From: Gnetum montanum
Taxonomy: Eukaryota > Streptophyta > Gnetopsida > Gnetales > Gnetaceae
Assembly: GCA_015680685.1 (NCBI GenBank)
Contig: MNCI01008335.1
Location: 1,112,311 to 1,176,310 of the forward strand
Direction of reading: 5' to 3'
DNA: 64,000 bases
In this document: one piece after another, positions 43,874-56,559 of the stretch
Layout of the letters: each line of letters opens with the position of its first letter
Position numbering within the stretch: the stretch's first letter is position 1
Position numbers and translations under genes: made by a program
The notes under the pieces: model-generated
What the model was told of the DNA's origin: nothing
What the model saw: the letters and a program-made list of their open reading frames with translations, nothing else
The model's database searches: none

Positions 43874-46284
43874 AAGGATACAGGGAGCAAGTGGCAACCT
43901 GGGGCCAAGAAGAAGCATTTTACAGGAGGCGCCTTTAAGGGGCCAATTCAGTGCTTCTTGTGTCATGGAAATAACTTGGCAAGAAATTGTCCCCTGAGTT
44001 CAAGAAGTATTGAGAATAGGCAAGGGCTAGCTCCTGGGAAACAATTGATGGCACTCGATTATCGCCCTGACCCATGCCTTCATATTACTGATGGAAGCAC
44101 ATCGAGGGAACAACGAAGGCTAGCGATGATGATGGAGTTATCAGACATGGTTACACAGAGGTCAGGAGCTGGAAACTCCCAGAATCATAATCCTAATACT
44201 TTGCATCAGGTTCAATTGGCCCCAATCACTGTGAGCTCAAGTCAGTTAAGTGCCCTCATTGATAATGGGGCTAGTCACAATTACATGGTTCCAGCCATGG
44301 TGAAAGATTTGCAGCTAAAGATGGAACCCGTCCAAGCATCCTGCAAGCTGGCCAAGTTCAGGCCCCTTCGGTGCATCGGGGTGTGTCGTGGTGTCCCCGT
44401 TCAAGTGGGCTCATGGTAAGGAGTGCTAGATTTTTCAATTGTAGATATGGACTCCTTTCAGGTCATTTTGGGGCAAGAATTTTTATGCAAGGCCAAAGTT
44501 TTCACAGCTCCACATTTAGACCTGATTTTTATTTCACATGAAAGCTCCCCATGCATTGTTCAAACTCATGGAGCACAGATGGGAAAGGATGAGGGCGCTA
44601 GCCCCCAGATTGTGTCACCAATGGTGATGAAACGCTTGACCAGAGACCCTACCAGGAAATTTTTGCTAGCTATGCAAATGGGTGATCCTTCTGAAGCTTG
44701 TGGATCCCATGCTATTGTTGACCCATGCATAGCACAAGTGCTCAATAAGTTTAAAGATGTGATGCCACTTGAATTGCCTAGTAGTTTGCCACCTCAGAGA
44801 GCAATGGATCACAAAATCGAATTGCAACCTGGCACTGATCCTCCTATCTAAAGGCCATACCGGTTAATAGGACCAGAATTAGGGGAATTGAAAAATTAGC
44901 TTGAAGGTTTAATATCCAAGGGATAAATTCATCCCTCAAAATCCCCTTATGGGGCACCGGTGCTATTTGTTACTAAGGAGGACAGAATGCTACGGCTCTG
45001 TTGTGATTATAAACTACTGAATAAACACACAATCAAGAATAAGTACCCACTACCGCTCATTTCTGACTTGTTCGATCAATTGGCAGGGGCTCGATATTTT
45101 ACCTGGCTAGACCTCAGACAAGGGTACTACCAGGTTTGCATTGCAGAAAGGGACGAAGCAAAAACTGCATGTGTAACGCGGTATGGGTCGTATGAATGGA
45201 CTGTAATGCCCTTCGGGCTTTGCAATGCACCAGCTACATTTTGTATCTTGATGAACGAGATATTTCAACCCTTCCTAGATAAATTTGTGGTCGTTTATCT
45301 TGATGACATCTTGATATATAGCCATTCAATGGAGGAATATGCCCTCCACCTGCAGATGGTCCTTGAGAAGCTACGAGAAAATCGACTGTACATTAAGAAA
45401 GAAAAATGTGAATTCTGCTGCTCGAAGCTAAAATTTTTGGGGCATCAAATGGGGTATGTGCAGGTAAAGCCAAATTTGAAGAAGGTAGAGGTTGTGCACT
45501 AATGGCCCAATCCCACTAATGTTCATGATGTCAGACAGTTCATGGGGTTAGCTAGTTTCTATCAAAAATTCATCAAGAATTTCTCAGGAATTGCTGCTCC
45601 TCTGACCAACTTGCAAAAGAAAGAAATTGCATGGGAGTGGGACGCCAATTGTTAGAAAGCCTTTGAGAGGATCAAAGAGGCTTTAACCTCCCATCCAGTG
45701 TTGGCGTTGCCCGATTTCTTGAAACTTTTTGAGGTTCATACGGATGCCAGTGAGAATGTAATTGGGAGCATCTTACTACAGGAAGGTCATCCTGTCACTT
45801 ATGAAAGCTGGAAGCTGAATCAAGTAGAGTAGAGGTGGCCAGTCCATGAAAAGGAAACATTCGCTATTATCCATTGCTTGAGAGCATGGAGACACTACTT
45901 GTTGGGAAGTCGTGTCCTCGTAAAGACAGATAATCTGGCCACTAGCTACTTGATGAGTCAAACGAAGCTGAGGCCCAAATAGGCTCGATGGTTGGCCATG
46001 TTGTCCGAATTTGATTTGCAATTGACTTACCTTCCTGGAAAGGAGAATGTGGTGGTAGATGCATTGAGTCGCCATCCTCAACCTGCCTCTCAGCTCTTTT
46101 CCATCATTGGGCCACAAACTTCACACGTTCAATGTGACGAAGTGTTGTTAGCTAGAATTCAAGATGGTTTGAAAAGGGACCCTCATATTATTGATTTAAT
46201 GAAGCTGATAGAAATTGGGCGAGCACCCCAGTTCAAAATGAGGGATGGACAACTTTGTGTTGGCAACCGTTTGGGACGTGATCG
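43874..46284 (+). pseudogene. CV pol, first part: knuckle, protease, RT, RNase H
   Basis: Same frame as gag all the way, interrupted only by stop codons (for example 44417 and 44849, and several later). The knuckle CFLCHGNNLARNC (43952-43990) has Asn where the zinc-binding His belongs. Protease: ALIDNGASHNYM (44250-44285), D-N-G where D-[ST]-G is expected. RT (44960-45502): [43 protein letters not shown] and intact YLDDILIYS. RNase H: VHTDASENVIGSILLQ (45735), EKETFAIIHCLRAW (45845), TYLPGKENVVVDALSR (46025). It is interrupted in a codon pair at 46284 by INS. Confidence 0.92.
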
Positions 46285-47179
46285 CCAACGAGTGTCCTCG
46301 AACAGGATTTAGGTGCTTGCTAGTCTCTGGCAACACCAAGGCCCAGATACCTTCAAATAGACTCAGTAGTTAATGTGAGTATGTGTGTGTGCTGTTGCGG
46401 CATGCGGTTGTGTAAAATGAAATGATTGCGTTGTGTGTAAACTACAAATGACTTATCTTAAAGCGATTCAGCCAACTTTGCCAAGTACTGTGAGTTGTTG
46501 AGAGTTCCTATTTTGTTCAATTGCCTAGTCTACGTGGTCCTTATAATACCTACTTGTAACAAATAAAATTTTGCAAAAAAAATTAAGCACAACTTCGCAA
46601 ATCTACTCTTAATTTTCCCTAGAGAAAGAGATAGTTCCACAAGAAAACTAGAAATAGAGCAAGATTCGATGGAAATAGACAGAAAAGAAAGCAGATTTGT
46701 GTGGACCTCAAATATTTAAACAAGGTAAAATGACACGAGTAAACACTTCGCAATAAAGCTATCCCAAATTCNTCGTTCAACGGCATGACTACCAACAAAG
46801 GCTCTCTTACAACAATCCTAATAGCAGTTCTTATACGTTGCACAATAACCAAATTTACTACTCTTAAGGCTTTCAAACACAAGCACTTCTATGGAAAAAT
46901 TTTAATAGAAAATTTCTATCGAGCAACAAGAACAATAAGAGCAATCTAAAAATCCCAAAATTACTTGCCAAGGATGATACTATCTAAACCACTAGCTAAA
47001 CAATTTAAACAAAATAAAAATAAAACATAACTCATAGGACTATGAAAAAGAGGCTGAAATCTTTACTCTAGAAATCCATCTTACAAGCAATCGTTCACAT
47101 TTTCTTCTTTACAATGCTCTTCTCAAGACCCCAAGTGTGTCTCCAAGTGAGAGCCCAAGTGTGATCCCAATGTCTTCTC

Positions 47180-47460
47180 AAAAGTGTGATGTATGAGACA
47201 CCAATATGATGATCCTCCCTCCTTGACCCCTAAAGCCTTTTTATAGGATTATAACCACCATAGAGAGAAAAAAGCTACAATGGACAAGTGTCCTATTCAA
47301 TTGCCAAGTGTCTTCATTCAGTCGCCAAGTGGTCACCATGGAGATAAACAAGTTGTAGGTGACAAGTGTCCAGTTCATATATGATATTGGATAAATATCC
47401 CATGAATTTTTGTCTTTGAACATATTATTTCATAGAGGTATCCAATATTTACATCCAATG
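47180..47460 (-). promoter_or_regulatory. Promoter-like segment shared with 62620-62914
   Basis: On the minus strand it has several GACACTTG-type repeats, CTCTATGGTGGTTATAA, then TATAAAAAGGCTTTAGGGG (TATA 47238-47245), GGATCATCA and GTCTCATACATCA. The same order is on the plus strand at 62620-62914. It looks like a retroelement U3/R. Downstream (46300-47180) no coding domain is seen. Confidence 0.6.
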
Positions 47461-49059
47461 TTCATCTCCGTTAAGTTGAGGCTTTAGAAATGTTTCAAGA
47501 AACTCCTATGTCTAGTGAGGAAACTAGGTCTTCACAAACAAATATAATTGAATATAAAATTGATTTAGGGGATGGTCGATGAAGAAAAAAAAAGAAAATA
47601 TATTTTTCAAAAGTGAAGGCCTTAAATAATTTTCCAAAGTTAACCGAGAGATATTGTGGAGGATTCCATATGCAGTTAAACCAACTGCATGATAGCTTTT
47701 CCTACGCGCAGCCCATCTCCGCAGCTTATGCTCCGCTTCACCGAACTTGTCTCACCCACTGAACCTCCCAAAAATACGATGGTAGTTGGAACCACTTCTA
47801 CGCACGATTCAACAGCAGTTGCCATCTCTTTCTCTGTCTCTCACTGTCTCGCTCCCACTCTTTGTCTATGCGTCTCTCTATTGTCACAGGAGCGAGGGCT
47901 AGAGATTTTTTTTATAGACAAATGCATGCCTATCGCTGCTCAGGTAATGTTGTTGCTTCTTGCGCTGGCATGCATGTGGCCGTGGGCACTGTGCTATCTC
48001 CTGCAACAAGACAAGCAAAGCATTCATTAGTGAAAATGGCATGAGGGTCACCAGTGGCGGCAGAACTGTGCCTTACATCAAACGGCGCTTGCGTAGACCA
48101 AGATAGTCTGTCATGAACGTGACTTGCCAAAGAGGATCTTCCCTGCTTCACAAACTCTTGCTTATTTCCCGCCTCCTGTCAATCACTAGACCTAAACTCC
48201 TTTAAAACATCAGGAAATGCGAAAAACACTGCCAAGTTTTAGAAATCCTCAAATGAATGGTCCCAAGCTTCAGTCCACAGGCCTCAGATTACCAAGAACA
48301 GCGCTGAACTCCATAAGATCATGCAATGAAAATCTGCATCATCTCAATCTTAACAGGAGCAACACCAAACATTCTGAAACCGTATGCCCATGACAAATTC
48401 GGGGGAAGAAAAATAGAAAGATGTGGTTTGCAAATTTGCTGCCCACCTGCACTGTCTTTGTTCTGTGCTTTTTTTTTTAGTTTTTTAAATGCCGAAAAAT
48501 TGATAAGAAAAATAAATAAATAAGAAGCTGCACGTAAGCCCGACTGAGTGAAGGAGCAACTGTTTTTGCACACGTAGCACATTTCTTTGCATCATCTCCC
48601 CAGATGGTGACATCTCTCCTTATTACCCACAGATTAAAAATTATTCTGGCTTTTCTGGGTACTGAATCCATTCACGGTCACAGATTCCATGACTTCTCAA
48701 GGAATGCATGGGTGTAGACGCAGAGTTTCTTTGATGACACAGTGCAGGTACTTCATTTTCTCCATTCAGGTCCAAGAAAATATAAAACAGTGCATGGTGT
48801 AGGTGTAGGGATCCTGCTGAATACTATCGGTGAGTTCTCTCCCGTAGCAAAATGTACGTTTTTTTTGTCCTTTCGGTAAATTTGAAATAGGCCTTGTATG
48901 AATATAAATCACAGATGCATGAACATCTTGAACAGCAAAGGTAGCACCACCAGGGCAATAAAAACGGAATCGAAGCGCAACATCCATTTGTGACAAGGAT
49001 ACCTGAGATGGCCTTGCAGTTGTAGCATTGAGAACACTTGCTTCTTCATGTCTCACAGC
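47461..49059. other. INS interior, unrecognised
   Basis: Stop-rich, with a slightly GC-richer patch (47690-48150). The minus-strand frame 48766-49065 (ATARPSQVSLSQMDVALRF, FYCPGGATFAVQDVHASVIY) continues directly from the HSP70 relic and looks protein-like, but I do not recognise it. No RT or transposase is seen. Confidence 0.45.
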
Positions 49060-49632
49060 CCTCATCCACTGCCTTTACTGTGATGACATTTTTCCTAATT
49101 CCAAGCACAACAACATCAAATGTTCCTCTACCCAAATCATAAACTAGAATACTCTCTTCCTTCTTAGAAGGCTTATCCAAATCCTAAGCAATTGTTACTG
49201 TAATTGGCTCATTCAACAATTTCATGACCTCAAAGCCAACAATCAATCCTGCATTCTCGTAGCATTGTCAAAGTAGACAGGCATAGTAACCACAACCTTA
49301 CTCACCTCACAATTTAAAAAAAAAAAAACGTTTTAGCAATTTCCTTCACTTTAGCCAGCACCATGGAAGATATCTCTTCTGTAGTAAATTGTTTATTTTC
49401 ACCCTTGAAACTTACCTCTGTCAGTGGCTTGCCTTTAGGGCTAGCAATTATAGAAAATAACCAATGGTATTATCAGTCTGAATACTAGGGTCTGAAAAGC
49501 ATCTGCCAATAATTCTCTTGGAATTAAAGATAGTTTTTTTTGGTGGTTCTGTGCAAATTGATTCATGGTAGCTTGACCCACAAGCTGTTCAGTGGCAACA
49601 AAGGCAACCATGGAGGAAGTGGTTCTATTGCC
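49060..49632 (-). pseudogene. HSP70 chaperone fragment
   Basis: Minus strand, the N-terminal ATPase domain of an Hsp70. GNRTTSSMVAFVATEQLVGQ (49570-49632) matches the family's [32 protein letters not shown] matches [60 protein letters not shown] and VYDLGRGTFDVVVL follow. The phosphate-binding loop LGGGTFD reads LGRGTFD, and NEPTAAAIAYGLD is damaged. Frameshifts (including a long T tract on the minus strand at 49315-49328) and stops are present. It lacks the Hsp70 N-terminus and everything after the ATPase middle. It is a captured or processed gene fragment and not functional. Confidence 0.88.
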
Positions 49633-49933
49633 TTGTTGTTGTTTTTCCGATTTTCAAATGTATTTTCACAGTATGACATAACATTATTGTGCTCTAAAAA
49701 TCTAAGTCATAGCTCTCCATAGTTTAAGGAAATAAATGTCATCAAAGATGTTTGGACTTGCTAGAAAACTCTTTATCTTGGTATGATATTCCAAGGATAC
49801 AACCCTACACTCTGATACAATTATGTTATTTATCTTAAGAAGTTTAAAAAGAGATTTCTTTTACTTGCAGATTTAGTCATGCCAACCTGTTCCATGAAAT
49901 GGCCAAAATGTGCCAACACTTTGGTTTCGGAAT

Positions 49934-51256
49934 GATCGAATATGCATTCCGGATTGGGATGGCCTACGCAAGGAGATCATCTGAGAATGCCATGACACAT
50001 AGTGGGCAGGGCACCCTAGACAACAAAGGACCTTGGCTCTCATTGAGAGAACCTTCTTCTGGCCTAAAATGTATCGAGATGTGATTGCTTATATCCATAA
50101 GTGTCTGGTGTGCCAGCAGGATAAGGGGTCTATGAAGCGTCTAGGTGGTCTTCTGCTACCCTTGGAAATCCCTACATTTTCATGGGCTACAGTGTCTATG
50201 GACTTCATCATGGGATTGCCAAATATTCAGGGCTTAAGTAGCATTATTGTTGTGGAGGACAAATTCTCTAAATTTTCCATATTCATTCCCTGTCCATCAC
50301 AGTGTTCAGCTGAGGACATAGCAACGTACTACTTTGACAGGGTGGTTCGATATTTTGGGTTACCCATGAGCATCATTTCAGACCGAGATCCATGCTTCAC
50401 AAGTGCTTTCTAGTGAGCACTATTTGGCATGATGGGTAGCATCCTCAAATTGTCAACGAGCTTTCATTCGTAGACCAATGGATAGACGGAATAGATGAAT
50501 CGAGTACTTGAAGAGTACCTTCATCACTATGTTCGTAGCAACCAAAAGAACTGGCCATTTCTGTTAGGGATTGCCCAATTGAGCTATAACATCCAAAAGT
50601 CCTCAGCTACTAGGTTTTCTCCTGCAGAACTAGTAATGGGGAGGCAGCCCATTACCCCTCATATGGTCTCCCCCTCGTTGTAGGGTTAGCATCCCACAAT
50701 GAATGAATGCTTGAAGAGGTGGTCTAAAAATGTTGATACAACAAAGTATCATTTGGAGAGGGCAGTGCAACGAATGAAAAAATATGTTGATCGAAAACGC
50801 CAACCTTGTGAATTCAATGTGGGAGATTGGGTCCTCCTAAAGTTGGACCCACGTCAGTTTAAAACGAAACAGGGAACTACCTCCAAGCTGATGAGGTAGT
50901 ATGATGGTCCCTTCTGGATCATCGATAAAATTAACCCTGTGACATATAAGCTTCAACTACTAATCAATATGGACCAAGTCCATCCAGTTTTTCATGTCAA
51001 CATGATGAAGCCATTGTCGCATGGTTTCCCATATCCAAAGAGAAGCCTCTTGGTCAGAGAGAAACCTTGTCTACAATCTATACAAGAAAAGAGAGCAGAA
51101 TGCATCTGGAACTTTCGAACCACTGGCCATGGGGAAAATTTGAAAGTGGAGTTCCTCGTCCACTGAAAACATTGTCTTGAGTCAGACGATAGCTTGGAAC
51201 CACTAGAGCACTTGAGGTCCTAGGAAAACCTGATCCTAGAATTCTATAGGGAGTAA
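49934..51256 (+). pseudogene. CV pol, second part: integrase and chromodomain
   Basis: Continues from DR-ICIPDWDGLRKE. Zinc finger: H..AGH (49990-50015) with KCLVCQQDKG (50098-50130). Catalytic core: VSMDFIMGLP, IISDRDPCF, and MNRVLEEYLHHYV carrying the Glu. Then HLERAVQRMKKYVDRKR, VGDWVLLKLDPRQF, the GPY/F-like YDGPFWIIDKINPVTYKL and VHPVFHVNMMKPL. The chromodomain relic is at 51092-51256: VEFLVH, then a TGA where the conserved Trp should be (51164-51166), then HCLESDDSLEPLEHL. Stops occur at several other codons; I saw no frameshift. Confidence 0.9.
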
Positions 51257-51894
51257 GCAATTGACCTCCCACCTTGGCTACTCCAATGATGGATGGAGAA
51301 ACCTCCCATGTGAGGAAAAAATTAAAAGAGGCACGACATGTGGTGCCCTATAGGATTCAAGAGTGAATTCCTATGGGAGTCGGCCTCAAACAAGGGAGGA
51401 AGGTGCCTGAAGCCATTCAAAGTGCTCTATAGGCGATGGGGCTTAAGATTCAAAGAGTGCTGAACTTGAGAGCCCTAGATCTTTGGATCAAACGAGTCAA
51501 GGGACGTCCTGGAACTCATGGATCCCTAGGTCGGTGTGTTCTATCATGTTGCTATGATAGACCACTTGATGTCCTCCCATAGCCTAGCATTTTAGGCCAA
51601 GTATGGAAGGATGGATAGTCCAAGTCTTGAGGAGTGATCCTCTTGACTTGGGTGTCAGATGCTAGGATGAGTCCAAATCCTAGGTAGATGATCGAGTTCA
51701 ATAAAAATGCTTTACGGCCTTAGGCCCTAGCAGTTGGACCTTCTAGAACCAAAGATCCCTTCGAATTTGACTTAGAATAGCATGGGCATACTTCCCCGAA
51801 ATTGATGGAATTCTCCCTTGGTTTTGATGTAGTAGCCTCGCGGGTTACCTAGGCCATGCTTCGAGGTCGTCACTTGCTTTAAGCGGGGGAGAAT
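51257..51894 (+). other. CV 3' untranslated region and polypurine tract
   Basis: No domain. Stop-rich in all frames beyond short runs. It ends with the purine tract AAGCGGGGGAGAA immediately before the 3' LTR. Confidence 0.7.
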
Positions 51895-52458
51895 TGTGAG
51901 AGAGGTAGCAGGGTTGGTGGTGGCCTGCTATCTCCCCCATGGTTCGGGGGTCATGGGGGCACAAGGGGTCCTTCGCTCCTTATGTCTTCGGAACCATACT
52001 GGCATGGCAGTTCCATGCATTAGTAAGAGGAGGCTACGACCTACCTCATTACCCCACTCGGTAGGACCTTTCCTGGGAGGGTTGCGTAGTTCAACTCTAC
52101 GTTGGGGTGTTTTTACTAGGTGTGTCATGGGACGTGCTATGGGATGTTGCATGCACTCCTTGGAGCATGACACCAACTACCAGTGCGCGGTGATAAATCT
52201 GGAGGGTTCAGCTGGTAGTCCCCGTGGTGTTCACGTGAGTGGATCAAGAGAGTGCTATCTAGCTTGTTAGCGTATCACAAATATTGTTTATGAAACACTG
52301 CTTAGGAGACATGCTAACATTAACACATTGTTTGTTGGCATGTGTTTCAGGCTTGTTGATTGTTGAGATGTATTCCTCTTGAGTTTTGTCCCAATTCAGA
52401 ATCTGCTTGGGAAACTCTTGGGGTGCCGAACAACGTGCTCAGGGACAATGTTGTTACA
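51895..52458 (+). repeat. CV 3' LTR
   Basis: TGTGAGAGAGGTAGCAGGG to TGTTGTTACA, 564 bp, about 92% identical to the 5' LTR by eye. Most differences are C/T or G/A, often at CpG or CpNpG sites, as expected from a methylated, silenced copy. Confidence 0.95.
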
Positions 52459-53556
52459 GAAAATGCTCAATATCATAGTTTCTACATGCTAAGTCAATGA
52501 ATTCTGGCTATCTGAGACTAGACTATATTTAATTTTGATGAACTGTTCCCCATTGGATGCAGGAAGCGGATGCATACAGAAGCGCATTAAATGCAAAGTG
52601 GGTACGTATTCCATAATTTCCAATGAAAATTTTTTTGGATCTATATGTATACATTGAAATGGTCCCCTTGCCTTGCCTCGTATTATTCTTGGCTTTTTCT
52701 AGATGTCTACATTGTGCATTAAAAACTTCGCTACCTTCTCTTGCTCTGAATCTTACTAGAAACTTCATTTCATTGTTAAGTGACTAGCAAGCAATCAAGA
52801 TTCATGGCATCATCATAACACATACCACAAAAAATAAGGGAGTACGAATGAATAAGCAAACACATAGAAATCATGAGAGGCTCCAAGTTTGGGTCATACG
52901 AAAATCAAGATTGGGACGGGGCATGCGAGGTAAACATTGCATTTGAATGGATTGGCCTTTGGGAGCGTCAAAGGTTCCATGACTCATTTACGCGTGTTTA
53001 TTGGTCATTGCTAGTTTTTTCCCTTTTTCTCATCTCGGCTGAAGAAAGAAAAAACAAAACAGAGTCATCATCATGGGTCATGCATCATGAACATGATGAC
53101 AAACTTTTTTAAAAAATTTGTTTGCTTATGATCCAACGAAGCAAACCAGCACATGGCCAATGGCCATATGCAGCTCATGGAGCTTTGTTTTTACTTTTCC
53201 CTTCATCATGACTAGTCCCATTCCCCAATGGCAAAAAGGTTTTCCATCTTTGTAGGTGAGGTGAGTTATTGGGTTGTGCCTAGTTTAGTTTAGTTTAGAT
53301 AATTTGTGTCTTCTTATAATGTTGTCGTCTTCAACATGGCTCTACAACACTACTCATAGGTCATGGTTGAACAACAATATTAGCAAACATGATTTGTTAT
53401 AAATTTGGTTGAAGCTTGATGCTTAATTTTATTCTTGAAAAAATTGGATTGAGTAACAAAAGGGTTTCATTTTATTGCTGTTATTTTGGTTGTTGCAGAA
53501 ACTATATGTTTGACCGGATTATGGCTTTTGAGTAAGGAAATGGATTCGATGCCCTC
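52459..53556. other. Low-copy flank with a possible 39-bp mini-exon
   Basis: At 52563-52601 (plus) a 39-base open stretch (EADAYRSALNAKW) sits between an acceptor (CATTGGATGCAG) and a donor (GTACGT). At 52873-52929 another open stretch (MRGSKFGSYENQDWDGACE) ends at a GTAAAC. Both could be host exons but are too short to assign. Nothing else is recognised up to E4. Confidence 0.35.
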
Positions 53557-54388
53557 TGATAAGCATCGAGGTACCCCTACGCCAAACCATACGAATACGA
53601 GTGTTCATGTGTGATCTAGTCAAACTCCAAGGATTAAGTGCTTAGGCGCATACATAGAACAAGGATGAGTTATGTAATCGTTATCTTCTGAAGCTTACTT
53701 GTAAGGCTCAATTGTATGGTTAAGTAAGCTCGAAGTATGTGATTTTTATTATTTGATGTTTTATTTTTTTGATACTTAAAAAACATAAATGAGATAATTT
53801 AATAACTAATTTGATTTAACTAGTTAACTATTTTCTAACTAGTCCTAACACCAGCATCCGTTTTCACTCTCTAGATACATCTTGAACCAGTGTAACACTA
53901 CTGGGATTACCAAATGCTAGTCGTTATTGGGTTACCAAGTGTTCCCATGTATGCTCGGAGTGGTCATGTTGAGTATGCTAATTCATTGATAACTAATAGT
54001 TTAATAGAAATAACATTGATTAACTAATGAGAGCATCAAATAACAGTAAATAACATTAAATGCAATAATTAAGCTATTCTGAATATTGCAAGGTTTATCA
54101 CAAAATTCATCTTTATTTCTAGACACAAGGTGTGCTTAGGTACACAATGCTCAAGTAAAGATCTATTCACTTTATGACTCCTACTGCGAGCACTCAGAAA
54201 TAATTCTAATTCTGGAAGGGAAAAATTGCAAGAGTTCTGCTAAGGGACTAAAAACTAATGCCAAACCGAGTGCCCTTGTTTCCTATTTATAGTCAATGAG
54301 ATAGGTTCCAACATCGGATGTCCAATATCACTTTGACATCTTCGATATTGTGTATCTGATATCGAGGGTCTGATATTGGGACTCATCA
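53557..54388 (-). repeat. E4 3' LTR with hexamer array
   Basis: Plus-strand TGATAAGCATCGAGG to CTCATCA, 832 bp. Minus-strand TATAAATA is at 54284-54291. Hexamers start at 54310 (AACATC), 54324 (AATATC), 54344 (GATATT), 54358 (GATATC) and 54372 (GATATT). That is 18 bases from TATA, then steps 14, 20, 14, 14: the E2 and E3 ruler. A purine tract (GTTGTGGGGGTA on the minus strand) flanks it. Confidence 0.9.
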
Positions 54389-56559
54389 TACCCCCACAAC
54401 TGAATAAAAACTCATCCTGGAGTTTCTTACAAAATATTGGGAAGGTATGGGATTATTGACTGAATGACAACTGAAGGTGACATGGAATGACAGACTCAAA
54501 GTACCCAGTGAATGGATCGACAAATGTATGATAGTATTGGTGGTCATAACCATTGTGGTGAATACTATACATAGATGACATCTAGACCCTCATTTGATAG
54601 CTTGAAGAAAGAAAGAGAGAAAGGAAAATGAGGTGCATTACTGCCGATGTCAAAAATGTGCACACTGTTGTTCATTCATGGCCACATGACCAAGCTTGTT
54701 CCTTGCATAAATGTTCTTGCTTTAGTCCATCCTGAGTGCTCCCTCCTATTCCCATTCATTGTTTATGTGATTGCCATATGCACATACAACACAATCACAA
54801 ATTATCAAGGATAGATAAGATATAATGTAGTTGATACCTTGCCTCAATCTGAAGCAAATTGGCTAGGTTGTGGGTATCGCAGATACTGGGTTAGAGGTTT
54901 GTAACATATAACTACCTAAGGTGTAGGGGTAAGATAAGTAATGGAATGGAAAATTTGCGATAGGCCCCCACGACTAAGAGCGAACCTTTGGTAGCAATAG
55001 GATGGGAAACAAAAGAAAAAATAAGAGAAGAGGAATAACAACGGTGAAGCCAATAAAATAAAATAAAAAAACAGATGTCATGGATGGGGTGGAACGAGAA
55101 ATACTTGAATGTACAAAATGTTTAAGGGAAAAGAACTTAACAGTCGCACCAAAAAGGAATGCCTGTGGATCCTCCCCAAAGCAGGCTCATGCTTGTTATG
55201 CCCTAACAAACCCCTAAACCAAAGAGTCTATAGACTCTAGGAATGACATATGGAAACAATAGTTAAGAATTCACCCACAAGAATTTACCAAAGAATAACA
55301 ATGTGTTGACCAAGATATAGACTAATCATAAAATTGGTAATGAGGTGGAATATGAAAAGAAATATGGGAAGAGAAGAGAGAATGGAATGGAATCCCAAAA
55401 TTAAGGTTGTGTAAAGTCCCTTGTGTAGTATGTGGTTAAGGTTACTTAATAAAATTTAGTCCAAATCTAAAATAAAACTAACCACATCCAGGGACCTTGC
55501 ATCAACACACTTGACCAACTCATGCTCCTGAAGCAACAAGAATGCTTTCATAGAACAATCACCATCCCAAAAAGAGAAGAATAGAGAAGCAGAAAGTGAG
55601 AAAGGGCCTTAGTTAGAGGGAACCTTCAGGCATGGGTAGCATGTCTTTCCAATGCCATAACTAGTTCTTGTTGCCCATGTTTCTTTATTATGTCTAAGGA
55701 GTGTGCTTTGAATTCCCACAAGTTTGTTTAATTGTTTGTTTGTTTGTTTTTTTTTTTTTTGAGTGAGAACCACACCATGCAAAGACTTATTTGATTCATT
55801 CAACTTCCTAAGATTAGTCGATAGCAGAATGATGGAAAACCAATGAAAAACATTCAAGTACCCAAGAGAATAGCTAGCACAAATGCGTTGAATCCCCTTG
55901 AGGTCACACCCTTTTCAATCCATTCGAATCTTTTCTTGGTTTGAAGAATATCAAGCCATCAATTCATTAATATGTTTGCTTAGAAAAAGGGATAGTATAG
56001 TTTCAAAACCAAGGGAGACCATAGAGTTGAATGGATGAATGGATGGCATGGACTCATTACTTATTTTATCAAAAGAAACCATATCTTAGCATTAACATTG
56101 AAAGTCAAAGGTAAAAACCAAACATTAGCAAACAACACTATTATAGTATAATCCACCATAATGAGCACTTATTATGTGACGAGTGAGAATAAATCAAACA
56201 AAATGTAATAAAGAAAGAAATAGTAAAAATGTTAATGATGGTGTAAAATAAAAATAAGTAAATATGAAAAATGTGTAAAATAAAAAAATAAAATAAAATG
56301 AGGGCTTAGAATGACTAGCATTGGTGGCCATCTCCCCCACGAATAAGTTGAAAGAAGGAGATCTGAAATAATGAGCAGGGTTGTCCATCAATAGATGTAG
56401 TGCTAGTACTGGCTATTTTGGGCTCATGGAAAGGTTTGGTTTGCTATATGTTGACCAATAGTTTCTTATTTAGGCTTCCAGGTTTATAGATCATCATGAC
56501 CCCTGAAGGAAAAGTTTCATAAATGATGTAAGGTCCTTCCCACAACGTTTAAAATTTAG
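54389..56559 (-). other. E4 spacer between integrase and 3' LTR
   Basis: Aligns along its length with E2's 20707-22760. It has the A-rich (T-rich on minus) stretch near 56210-56300 and no ORF3. A T14-like homopolymer is at 55747-55760. Confidence 0.65.

Larger units (their letters stand above)
46285..49933 (-). mobile_element. INS: unclassified insertion in CV carrying an HSP70 fragment
   Basis: Removing 46285-49933 plus one copy of the flanking GATCG (46280-46284 and 49934-49938) restores the CV frame as GNRLGRDR-ICIPDWDGLRKE. The ends are not TG...CA and I see no terminal inverted repeats. A longer decayed duplication (46271-46284 against 49922-49938) is also possible. Read on the minus strand it has a 33-bp end motif (49886-49918), HSP70 pseudogene (49060-49632), unrecognised DNA, a TATA promoter-like segment (47180-47460) and a tail to 46285. 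The motif and the promoter segment recur at 60643-62914. Orientation is inferred from these. One ambiguous base is at 46772. Confidence 0.7.
41995..52458 (+). mobile_element. CV: chromovirus-type Ty3/gypsy element
   Basis: LTRs at 41995-42557 and 51895-52458, primer site complementary to initiator tRNA-Met, polypurine tract AAGCGGGGGAGAA (51881-51893). gag-pol lies in one frame, with integrase, a GPY/F-like region and a C-terminal chromodomain relic, which define chromoviruses. Flanks GCAAA (41990-41994) and GAAAA (52459-52463) are a one-mismatch 5-bp duplication. The LTRs differ at roughly 45 of 563 positions by eye (about 8%), mostly transitions. INS interrupts pol at 46285-49933. Confidence 0.93.

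Noticed and set aside
46285-49933. INS as a Helitron
   Set aside because: It has a flanking GATCG duplication, and neither end shows the 5' TC with 3' CTRR plus hairpin that Helitrons carry.
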